Source of the DNA: Bacteroidota bacterium
GTDB lineage: Bacteria > Bacteroidota > Ignavibacteria > Kryptoniales > JAKASW01
Direction: 5' to 3'
DNA: 64,000 bases
Assembly (NCBI GenBank): GCA_023381615.1
Contig: JAMCQL010000032.1
Location: 47,618 to 111,617 of the forward strand
The notes below the pieces were generated by a model. That model saw only the letters and a list, made by a program, of their open reading frames with translations, was not told the origin of the DNA and did not search any database. Position numbers and translations under genes: made by a program. Below, piece after piece: positions 37,351 through 44,129 of this stretch. Positions within the stretch are counted from its first letter, which is position 1, and the number at the start of each line of letters is the position of its first letter.

Positions 37351-37370
37351 GTCCACAGGATCCTGTGGAC
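37351..37370. repeat. Perfect 20-base palindrome between GH20 and acyl-CoA ligase genes
   Basis: Bases read GTCCACAGGATCCTGTGGAC, self-complementary, with the same GGATCC centre as the palindrome in ruvC. It has no T-run, so it is not an ordinary terminator. The rest of the 126-base gap shows nothing clear. Confidence 0.7.
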
Positions 37371-37402
37371 ATTACTGAATTTAATTCAAGGGAGGATGCA
37401 AA

Positions 37403-39064
37403 ATGCTCGGGACAAGGATTATTCGCGGTACGCCAGAAGCTTATCAGTTCCAGCTTCTAATTAAGCATCTCTTAAATGCAGGTTTGAGGTACGAACCGCA
37501 GAGAGAGATTGTCTACCGGAACATTATCCGCTACAACTACAGAACGCTAGAAGAGCGGATAAACAGGCTTGCAAGTCTTCTGGGTAATTTAGGAGTCAAG
37601 CCGGCCGACACTGTCGCTGTTCTTGATTGGGATAGCCACCGATACCTTGAAGCATACTTTGCGATACCGATGATGGGAGCCATTCTTCACACGGTGAACG
37701 TTCGTCTTCCGCAATCGCAGCTTCTTTACACTATGAGGCATGCCGATGACAAGGTAGTTCTTGTCAATTCGGATTTTCTGCCTGTTCTCGAAAACGTCGC
37801 AGACCAACTTACTTCCGTGGAGCGATATGTTCTTCTTTCCGACAACGGAAAAAAGCCGGAGTCAAAAATTAACTTTGCCGGAGAGTATGAGGAACTTCTT
37901 GGACGAAGTGATACTCATTATGACTTCCCGGACTTTGACGAGAACAGCATTGCTACTGTCTTCTACACGACAGGCACTACCGGCGAGCCGAAAGGCGTCT
38001 ATTTTTCCCATCGACAATTGGTTCTGCACACGCTTGCGATAACTGCTTCTGTCGGAGCTTACCAAACTCAAGGAAGATTCCGCTCTGACGATGTCTACAT
38101 GCCGCTGACACCGATGTTCCATGTGCATGCGTGGGGAATTCCCTATATGGCGACTTTGCTGGGAGTGAAGCAAGTTTATCCCGGAAAGTATGAGCCTGAG
38201 ATGCTAATGCGACTGCTTGTTGGCGAGAAGGTGACCATATCACATTGCGTCCCGACGATTTTGCACATGATCGTCTCCAGCCCAGCCGCGAAATCCGTCG
38301 ATCTATCAAAATGGAAGGTGATAATCGGCGGGTCGGCTCTTCCTAAAGGGTTGGCGGAAGCAGCCTTGAAACTTGGCATTGATGTTTACTCCGGATATGG
38401 AATGTCCGAAACTTGTCCTGTATTGACAATTACATATTTAACGGAGGGAGCTCTGAAGCAAGGCATAAGCACGCAGGTGAATTACAGAACGAAGACTGGG
38501 ATACCGGTTCCGCTCGTCGACTTGAGGATTGTAGATGAAAAAGGAAACGATGTTCCGCATGATGGAAAATCCGTCGGTGAAATTGTGGTCCGGACTCCGT
38601 GGTTGACTCAAGGCTACCTCAAAGATGACGAAACGAGTAAGCAGTTGTGGAGAGGCGGATGGCTGCACACAGGTGACATGGCAAGCATGGATCTGGAAGG
38701 TTACGTGCAGATTACCGACAGATTGAAAGACATGATCAAGACGGGCGGCGAGTGGATATCATCACTTGAAGTTGAAAGCATATTGAGTCAGCACCAGGCG
38801 GTTTCAGAGGTCGCTGTGGTTGGGTTGGCGAACGAGAAATGGGGAGAACGTCCTTACGCCCTTGTCGTGCTTAAACCTGATTTTGTCGGGAAGGTAACTG
38901 AAGATGCCCTGAAAACGTTCATGCAGACATTTGTCAACCAAGGTGCGTTAAACTCCTGGAGCATACCTGATCGTATCACCTTCACCGAGTCAATTCCCAA
39001 AACAAGCGTTGGCAAAATTGATAAGAAAAAGATAAGATTGGATCTTCCTGCAAAACTTGGCTGA
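37403..39064 (+). CDS. Long-chain fatty-acid-CoA ligase (AMP-forming)
   Basis: 553 residues. ANL-superfamily motifs: TVFYTTGTTGEPKGVYFSH (P-loop type), the A5 YGMSETCPVLT, GWLHTGDMASMD and the KTGGEWISSLEVES/ VGKIDKKKIR ends with the catalytic Lys. It activates fatty acids to acyl-CoA, feeding the beta-oxidation genes upstream. The start has GGGAGG seven bases ahead. Confidence 0.93.
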   Translation: MLGTRIIRGTPEAYQFQLLIKHLLNAGLRYEPQREIVYRNIIRYNYRTLEERINRLASLLGNLGVKPADTVAVLDWDSHRYLEAYFAIPMMGAILHTVNVRLPQSQLLYTMRHADDKVVLVNSDFLPVLENVADQLTSVERYVLLSDNGKKPESKINFAGEYEELLGRSDTHYDFPDFDENSIATVFYTTGTTGEPKGVYFSHRQLVLHTLAITASVGAYQTQGRFRSDDVYMPLTPMFHVHAWGIPYMATLLGVKQVYPGKYEPEMLMRLLVGEKVTISHCVPTILHMIVSSPAAKSVDLSKWKVIIGGSALPKGLAEAALKLGIDVYSGYGMSETCPVLTITYLTEGALKQGISTQVNYRTKTGIPVPLVDLRIVDEKGNDVPHDGKSVGEIVVRTPWLTQGYLKDDETSKQLWRGGWLHTGDMASMDLEGYVQITDRLKDMIKTGGEWISSLEVESILSQHQAVSEVAVVGLANEKWGERPYALVVLKPDFVGKVTEDALKTFMQTFVNQGALNSWSIPDRITFTESIPKTSVGKIDKKKIRLDLPAKLG

Positions 39065-39160
39065 ATCAAAAGTTGTGTAAGCACCTTTGGTGTACCACGA
39101 CATATCAAAATCTGTATTTTCAATGAGAAACAATACTCTGAAAGGAATTTGATAAGCACG

Positions 39161-39598
39161 ATGGCACTTTTCAAAACTGTGGCATTGGAATTTGTGAACC
39201 AATTAAACAAGAATACAATGTCCGAAAAGATCGGCATTGAAATCACGGAAATAGGCGAAGATTACCTCAGAGGTCGGATGCCCGTAGACGACCGTACGGT
39301 TCAGCCATTCGGGATTTTGCACGGCGGCGCTTCCGCAGCGCTTGCAGAGACCCTCGGCAGCATAGCAGGAACAATGGTGCTCGATCCCGAAAAGGAATAC
39401 TGTGTCGGGATGGAAATAAATGCGAATCACATCAGAAGCGTGAAAAGTGGATTTGTTTACGGCACGGCTCGTCCGATCCATATCGGCGGCAAAACTCAAG
39501 TATGGGAAATAAGAATAGAGGATGAAAAGCAAAGGCTCGTTTGCATAAGCCGGTTGACTTTGGCAGTCCTTTTGAGAAGGGAACAGATGACTAAGTGA
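39161..39598 (+). CDS. PaaI/YdiI-type hotdog thioesterase
   Basis: 145 residues from the ATG at 39161 (an in-frame TTG at 39149 would add four). The hotdog-fold signature RMPVDDRTVQPFGILHGGASAALAETLGS contains the catalytic Glu/Asp region of YdiI-like acyl-CoA thioesterases. It hydrolyses acyl- or aryl-CoA, an often menaquinone-linked role in relatives. It is the last clearly core gene before the cassette array. Confidence 0.9.
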   Translation: MALFKTVALEFVNQLNKNTMSEKIGIEITEIGEDYLRGRMPVDDRTVQPFGILHGGASAALAETLGSIAGTMVLDPEKEYCVGMEINANHIRSVKSGFVYGTARPIHIGGKTQVWEIRIEDEKQRLVCISRLTLAVLLRREQMTK

Positions 39599-39649
39599 CT
39601 TGGGAAACTCTCCCGCCTAATGCTGCGCACTGCCCACAAGAGTGAATAA

Positions 39650-40309
39650 ATGAGCAGGTGTCTCGGTCAATACGTGGTTTCCATTCTCGGCCTCCTGATG
39701 TTTCTGGACGAAGCTGAGGCACAGCGGAAATTGACGTTCGAGCTCTGCGGGATGGTACCATACAATGTGCCCATGCGTCTGGTCATCCGACAATCAGATG
39801 TACCGGACGTAGACATCATTGCGAGATACTATTCAAAGCCATTTGAGGCGCCGTTCTGCTGGGTGTGGCGGATTGGATGGTGGTCAGACCAGCGCTCATG
39901 GGAGTTGCAGGCGATCCATCACAAGCTGTATCTCGAGAACAAGCCTGCAGAAGTTGAATCCTTTTCAATCTCTCATGGGTTGAATCTAATTACCATTAAT
40001 CGCGGCTGGCAAGCTGGCGACTACGTTGTGAGGACTGGAGCCGGAATCGTGTTGGCTCACCCTGAGAGCACAATACGAGGGAAGCCGTTCCCGGAGAATC
40101 AAGGCATCTTTGGTATGGGGTACTACGTGAGCGGCCCAGCGCTCGTTGCAGGCGGTGCCAAGCAGTTGCGTTTAGTGAGTGATTTGTTTCTCACTCTCGA
40201 GGTGATGGCGGCATTGTCGCATGCAGATGTGCCGGTAAAAGACGGCAACGCCAGTCTGTTCAATGCTGTGTTTCAATTGAATTTTGGATTAGGCTACGCT
40301 GTTAACTGA
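39650..40309 (+). CDS. Hypothetical secreted protein, beta-barrel-like
   Basis: 219 residues with a weak N-terminal hydrophobic segment ending in AEAQ, typical of signal peptides here. The remainder is rich in Gly and aromatic residues in alternating patterns (YYVSGPALVAGGAKQLRL, FQLNFGLGYAVN), and the C-terminus ends in a hydrophobic-aromatic strand as in outer-membrane proteins. No family recognised. It lies on the + strand in the transition between chromosome and array; whether it belongs to the array is unclear. Bases 40310-40415 hold nothing clear. Confidence 0.6.
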   Translation: MSRCLGQYVVSILGLLMFLDEAEAQRKLTFELCGMVPYNVPMRLVIRQSDVPDVDIIARYYSKPFEAPFCWVWRIGWWSDQRSWELQAIHHKLYLENKPAEVESFSISHGLNLITINRGWQAGDYVVRTGAGIVLAHPESTIRGKPFPENQGIFGMGYYVSGPALVAGGAKQLRLVSDLFLTLEVMAALSHADVPVKDGNASLFNAVFQLNFGLGYAVN

Positions 40310-40415
40310 CCCCAGACGAACTATAGAATAACCCCAAAGGCTTTAGCCAAAATGTTGTCATAGCGGCGGTCGTTACCCTATCTTTATTCCTTTCTAATTC
40401 ACAGGCGCAAATTGC

Positions 40416-40545
40416 GTATAACGGTTTGCGGGTTTTATTATGAAGGGGGGCATTAGAAGCACTTCACTGTCGCCAAGCAACGAAGTTTAACAGAGGCACT
40501 ACCGTTCAATATTGCCGTCACCCCCATCTCAGAAACCCGATATTA
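40416..40545 (-). repeat. Decayed attC-like site at array end
   Basis: GTATAAC at 40416 opens an imperfect palindrome whose arms pair CGGGTTT with AAACCCG and GGGGG with CCCCC, but the far end (near 40541) lacks a clear GTTANNN core. It lies downstream of the higBA pair, where an attC is expected, and would be the distal end of the array. Confidence 0.4.
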
Positions 40546-40575
40546 CCAGCGGTTTTTCTCTCTGTTGTCGAGGCG

Positions 40576-40881
40576 TCACAGTTTTATTGAAAGTTGTAGT
40601 TGTCCACCGAAACCAAGTTCAACAATTCTTTGAAGTGTCGAAATACGAACTTCTTTTATATTGTTCTCGATTTTAGAAATGTAGGACTTTGTCGTCCCAA
40701 CTTTCTCTGCAAGTTCTTCCTGCGTCAAACCTTTTTCAAGTCGGGCTTCGTGTAACAAAGCTCCGATTTTGAAATTTTCGTAGCCAGCTTCAAGTTGGTC
40801 ACGTTTTGCTGTCCCACGTTTGCCATAATGCTTGTTTTTGAATTGTTCAAGTGTCAAGATGTTACTGTTTTTCGTTTTCAT
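40576..40881 (-). CDS. higA: HigA-like antitoxin, XRE helix-turn-helix
   Basis: 101 residues. An XRE-type helix-turn-helix (LHEARLEKGLTQEELAEKVGTTKSYISKIENN) spans about residues 42-75. It follows the HigB-like toxin gene, the toxin-first order typical of HigBA. The antitoxin should bind the toxin and repress the operon. The stop lies just before the decayed attC site. Cassette-borne toxin-antitoxin pairs are common in chromosomal integrons and are thought to stabilise arrays. Confidence 0.85.
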   Translation of the reverse strand: MKTKNSNILTLEQFKNKHYGKRGTAKRDQLEAGYENFKIGALLHEARLEKGLTQEELAEKVGTTKSYISKIENNIKEVRISTLQRIVELGFGGQLQLSIKL

Positions 40882-40939
40882 ACTCTTCTTTTATTTTAAG
40901 TGCTCTTTCAATTTCCTGTTCGGGTGTCTTCTGCGTTTT

Positions 40940-41212
40940 CTATTGAAAAGCGTTTGCCAACACGACTAATTGTCCTTCATCGAAAAAACAAAAGATGCGA
41001 AAAATATCGCTGCCTGACTGCACTCGAATTTCATAAAGTCTGTCAGTGTTCTCAATGTGTTTGAGATATGTTTCAGGGACCCTCTGAAATTCTTCTATCA
41101 AGTCAAAAGTCCAGATGATTTTATCTTTCACCTTGTCTCGTTGTTTTACGAAGAACTCTTGGAAATAGTCCTTGTAAAAAATGATAGTTCGACGCTTCTG
41201 TTTTTTCGTCAC
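40940..41212 (-). CDS. higB: HigB-like toxin (RelE superfamily)
   Basis: 90 residues from GTG, matching the HigB/Gp49-like pattern (RTIIFYKDYFQEFF, KIIWTFDLIEEFQ, LYEIRVQSGSDIFRIFCFFDE). Such toxins cut mRNA in the ribosome. Its start overlaps the stop of an upstream MazF remnant, so that remnant may serve as its leader. The antitoxin follows 58 bases later. Confidence 0.83.
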   Translation of the reverse strand: MTKKQKRRTIIFYKDYFQEFFVKQRDKVKDKIIWTFDLIEEFQRVPETYLKHIENTDRLYEIRVQSGSDIFRIFCFFDEGQLVVLANAFQ

Positions 41213-41379
41213 GGCTTAAAGGTACGAAAAGTTGCCCGTAAGTGCAACAGGCAATATTGAAAACATAACGCATCAATTATTCCCTCTTGCAGTTCCACAT
41301 TCTCAATTTTACCTATCTTTCTAACCAGACGTCGCTTATCAAGTGTCCTTATTTGATAACAAAGCACGATAGATTCCAT
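41209..41379 (-). pseudogene. MazF C-terminal remnant, 56 codons
   Basis: A small frame starting at ATG 41379 with AAGGAGG ahead encodes VLCYQIRTLDKRRLVRKIGKIE, which matches the C-terminal half of MazF/PemK mRNA interferases (family pattern VLCHQIRTLDK-RLVRKIG). The N-terminal two thirds, with the active site, are absent; to the right the coding similarity stops at an attC site (site 41408). Just before the ATG, another frame reads QDQGGIT, as in the natural MazF run-up, suggesting a frameshift also. Its TGA overlaps the GTG of higB. Confidence 0.6.
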
Positions 41380-41407
41380 TTGTTATTCCTCCTTGATCTT
41401 GCATTGC

Positions 41408-41558
41408 GGCTAGCGTCTCGTCGCACCACGCAGTGGCTTTTGGTGCTAAGAAAAAAATCCATAACTCAAACTCAGATTACCAAAACGCACCAAAAGCCAT
41501 TGAGCGACCGCTTTAGTTAATATCAAATGTGGGAGCGTCGTTGTGTTGCCTGTTATGC
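41408..41558 (-). repeat. attC site, 151 bp, with altered core
   Basis: On the + strand it runs GGCTAGCGTC to GTTATGC, with inner arms GCAGTGGCTTTTGGTGC and GCACCAAAAGCCA. The left core has GCTAG in place of GTTAG on the gene strand, so the recombination end may be inactive. The end supplies the stop codon of the gene to its right. Confidence 0.75.
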
Positions 41559-42412
41559 GAAATTTTGGCACCGTTCATTGGTACTTGCCACTTTTAGACT
41601 GTAGTGATGAGCCAATTGCTGTGCTAACTGCAAATCGCTCAAGATGGATTGTAGTCTGTATGCGCTTACGACAATTGTGGAGCAAAAGAACCATACGCCC
41701 ATATTGACTAACTCTGGGTTGACATTGTGCTGGATGGAAGTCTCAACAATCCATTCGGCAATCCTCTGCTTCTGGTTAGCTTGAATGTTGGCGAGCTGGC
41801 TGATAGTTCGTTGAACCCAAACGTCGATAGGTTGAAGCAAGTATCTGCCATTCACGGGAGAAAGATCAAGTTGATATATAATGACAAGATCACGTAAGAA
41901 GAAAGAAGCGATTTTACCGCCAATGCCTCGAACAGCGCTGATCAGCTGAAACGCTGGTTGGACATTGTTGTTCTCCTGGATTTGTGAGTTGAGATGGTCG
42001 GTCAGTGAAACTTGTTGCAGGTTGTTTTGCAAAACCACCTCAAGAAGAGAAGGGGAATCGGCAAGTCCCTCTATGTTGTCGGGATTGGTCGACGGATACA
42101 GTGGGTTGTTCTTGGCATTCAGGTTTATGTTGTTCAATCTCTGGCTGAACGCCTGCCAAAGCAGAAGGATCGTTTGGTCGACTGTCCGTTGTTGTGCTGT
42201 CTGCAATCAAAGAGAGAATCGACGGCAGCATAGAAGTAGTCGGAGCGTCTTCCTTGTCTCTCGAAGGCATATCCTCCAAGAAGAACTGTCAGTGAGTCCC
42301 AAATATCCGTCTGATGATTTGGGCGGTTGGACCACAAAGGGATCATCAGCATTTGCCGATAGAAACAGCTTACCTTCTCAAAGAAAGTCAGCCAGTGTTC
42401 GATTCCGTTCAT
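41553..42412 (-). pseudogene. HhH-GPD DNA glycosylase-like gene, split by a frameshift
   Basis: Two frames together make one protein of about 286 codons. The first (from ATG 42412) reads MNGIEHWLTFFEKV to YFYAAVDSLFDCRQ; the second (open from about 42206) continues QTILLLWQAFSQRLNN to the end. The junction near 42200-42230 fits one base lost. The second part has a helix-hairpin-helix motif (RGIGGKIASFFLRDL) with a lysine and then PIDVWVQRT, as in the Ogg-type glycosylases that excise damaged bases. The cassette spans 42433 to 41408. It may be inactive, or the break may be a sequence error. Confidence 0.55.
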
Positions 42413-42432
42413 CTGTTAGGTGCCAAAATTTC

Positions 42433-42526
42433 GCATAACGTCCCGCGGCTATCTGAAGTCCGAGCGAAGCGAGGATTTGGGTCGGAGCACCCGCAGGGTG
42501 CGGAGCCAGATAGCCGCGTGTTATCT
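42433..42526 (-). repeat. attC site, 94 bp
   Basis: GCATAACGTCCCGCGGCTATCTG at the left pairs with the right arm CAGATAGCCGCGTGTTATCT; a second inner stem pairs CACCCGCA and TGCGG. It is the shortest site of the array, and unlike the common family it has no AT-rich side loop. Confidence 0.88.
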
Positions 42527-42546
42527 GACCGAGCCATAGGCGAGGC

Positions 42547-42567
42547 ATGGCAAACTCTGTTTGCCAT
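42547..42567. terminator. Perfect hairpin downstream of the methyltransferase unit
   Basis: ATGGCAAAC (42547-42555) and GTTTGCCAT (42559-42567) form a nine-pair stem with loop TCT. There is no T-run, so transcription ending here is only a possibility. Confidence 0.4.
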
Positions 42568-42571
42568 AGAG

Positions 42572-42586
42572 TTACCAGAAGCCCCC
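42572..42586 (+). repeat. 15-base arm of an inverted repeat flanking the methyltransferase
   Basis: TTACCAGAAGCCCCC here is the exact reverse complement of GGGGGCTTCTGGTAA at 43944-43958. The pair encloses the methyltransferase gene and the endonuclease remnant within one cassette. Confidence 0.7.
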
Positions 42587-42596
42587 ATGTTATACC

Positions 42597-42662
42597 CTTA
42601 TTGCGCTTAAAGTTTAATTGGAACCGGTTCATTGCACTGTTCAATATCCATTCTTTTGCCAT
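42597..42662 (-). pseudogene. N-terminal remnant of a type II restriction endonuclease
   Basis: Three bases after the methyltransferase stop an ATG begins MAKEWILNSAMNRFQLNFKR, which from memory is the start of TdeIII/MjaII-type restriction endonucleases that lie next to such methyltransferases (GGNCC-type specificity). The similarity ends after about 22 codons; the frame then runs through 42433-42526 (the attC site) and closes at 42378 with unrelated residues. The endonuclease seems to have been cut off when the cassette boundary formed. The family name rests on my memory of the N-terminus. Confidence 0.5.
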
Positions 42663-42664
42663 TT

Positions 42665-43903
42665 TTATACCTCCGCTTCTAAATCAATGAACTTGTCCTT
42701 ATATTGATATTGATTCGTTCTATCTGCTGTTGCCATACCTGATTTAATAAGATAGGAATTGATAAATATTTTATTTTTCAAATAAACGTATGCTTCGACA
42801 GTATCTTTATCAATGATCTCGACAGCATCATATTTTAAGAATATCTCTTTTTTCAACACGTATTCCCTTAAATATTTCATTGATGAATCTTCATCAACTA
42901 TTACTACACCCAGGAATTTTACAACAAGTCCGGTATTTAATTTAATGGTATTTGCATTTATTATCTCTACTACCCTATATAAGCCACCATTCTTGAAATT
43001 TAATTTGTTGGGTTCAATTTTTGGTTCTGCATCTTTAATTCTTGGTACATATTCAACATTCTCAATATCAATTTCTGCATCCCTTTTAATTACTTTGATT
43101 TGATTTGAAAAGTTCAATAAACTTTCATTCAGTCCAACTTTTTCTCTAATTGTTTTTAAAAATTCTTCATTTATTTCATAACCAATTGAATCTCTCTCTA
43201 AATTTAAAGCAACTCTCACTGTTGTACCACTTCCCAAGAATGGATCGAGAACAACATCATCAACGAAAGTGAACATTTTTATCAAGCGGTTTGGTAATTC
43301 TTCTGGAAACATCGCTTCATGTTCAATTTGTCTTGTACCCCCAAAGTACCAATGTCCATAGAAATATTGTTTCCATTCTTCTTTTGTCAAAACCGATTTT
43401 TCTTTGATTTCATTTGGTATTTTACCGTTATCACCTGGTTTTTTAAACATCAATATATATTCATAATCGATTTCCACTATTCCATTTGGCGGGTATGGAA
43501 ATGAACCCATTACTGTTGCTCCACCAGTAGTGTTCATCGTTGTTTTTTTCTGCCAAATAATTGAACCCATGTAGTCAAAACCGATATCTTCACATTGGGC
43601 AATGAATTCAGCATGAAGCGGAATCACCTTATATCTGCCATATATAATTGAACGTGCGAATTGGTCGCCAATATTTAAACAAAATCGTCGACCCGGTTTT
43701 AATACCCTATAACATTCTTTCCATACACCGTATAAATCCTTTAAGTATTCGTGCAATGTATGTCCGTATCCAACCTGCCCCTCAACCCCATAATCCTTAA
43801 TATTCCAATATGGCGGAGATGTAACTACAAGACCTACGGTGTTTTCTTCAACTTCTATCATTTTTCGGCTATCGCCGATAATGATTTTGGCTTTATTTTT
43901 CAT
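42665..43903 (-). CDS. DNA methyltransferase, beta class, with SNase-like C-terminal domain
   Basis: 412 residues. Catalytic motif TSPPYWNIKDYG (motif IV) precedes the SAM motif region DPFLGSGTTVRVALNLERDS, the order of beta-class N4-cytosine/N6-adenine enzymes. The last about 115 residues (GLYRVVEIINANTIKLNTG to the end) look like a staphylococcal-nuclease-like OB fold (VKFLGVVIVDED, KKEIFLKYD). The gene is markedly more AT-rich than its neighbours, suggesting transfer from elsewhere. With its endonuclease truncated, the methyltransferase would now act alone. Confidence 0.85.
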   Translation of the reverse strand: MKNKAKIIIGDSRKMIEVEENTVGLVVTSPPYWNIKDYGVEGQVGYGHTLHEYLKDLYGVWKECYRVLKPGRRFCLNIGDQFARSIIYGRYKVIPLHAEFIAQCEDIGFDYMGSIIWQKKTTMNTTGGATVMGSFPYPPNGIVEIDYEYILMFKKPGDNGKIPNEIKEKSVLTKEEWKQYFYGHWYFGGTRQIEHEAMFPEELPNRLIKMFTFVDDVVLDPFLGSGTTVRVALNLERDSIGYEINEEFLKTIREKVGLNESLLNFSNQIKVIKRDAEIDIENVEYVPRIKDAEPKIEPNKLNFKNGGLYRVVEIINANTIKLNTGLVVKFLGVVIVDEDSSMKYLREYVLKKEIFLKYDAVEIIDKDTVEAYVYLKNKIFINSYLIKSGMATADRTNQYQYKDKFIDLEAEV

Positions 43904-43943
43904 GTGATAACCTCAATACAATCGTATTTAATAGTCTTTTCTC

Positions 43944-43958
43944 GGGGGCTTCTGGTAA
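43944..43958 (-). repeat. 15-base arm of inverted repeat (partner of 42572-42586)
   Basis: GGGGGCTTCTGGTAA lies between the methyltransferase start and attC site 43963. It matches the other arm exactly in inverted orientation. Confidence 0.7.
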
Positions 43959-43962
43959 TTTC

Positions 43963-44117
43963 AGATAACGTCTCGGCAAACAACGCCGCCGTTTTGCGAA
44001 CTATCAAATGAAAAATTCATCGCGAGCAAAACGGTGGAACGAGCACAACTATTTTTCTTACAGAGCTCCAACATCGCAATATCAAATGAGCGAGTGTCAT
44101 TGTTTGCCGTGTTATGT
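43963..44117 (-). repeat. attC site, 155 bp
   Basis: AGATAACGTCTCGGCAAACAA at the left pairs with TTGTTTGCCGTGTTATGT at the right; the inner arms pair CCGTTTTGC with GCAAAACGG. Its outer shape resembles sites 41408 and 59320 rather than the common family. Confidence 0.87.
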
Positions 44118-44129
44118 GCGGTTGCCCTT

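Noticed and set aside
42378..42662. A single 94-residue protein after the methyltransferase
   Set aside because: Only the first 22 codons look like protein; the rest reads through a spacer and an attC palindrome, so only the remnant was kept.
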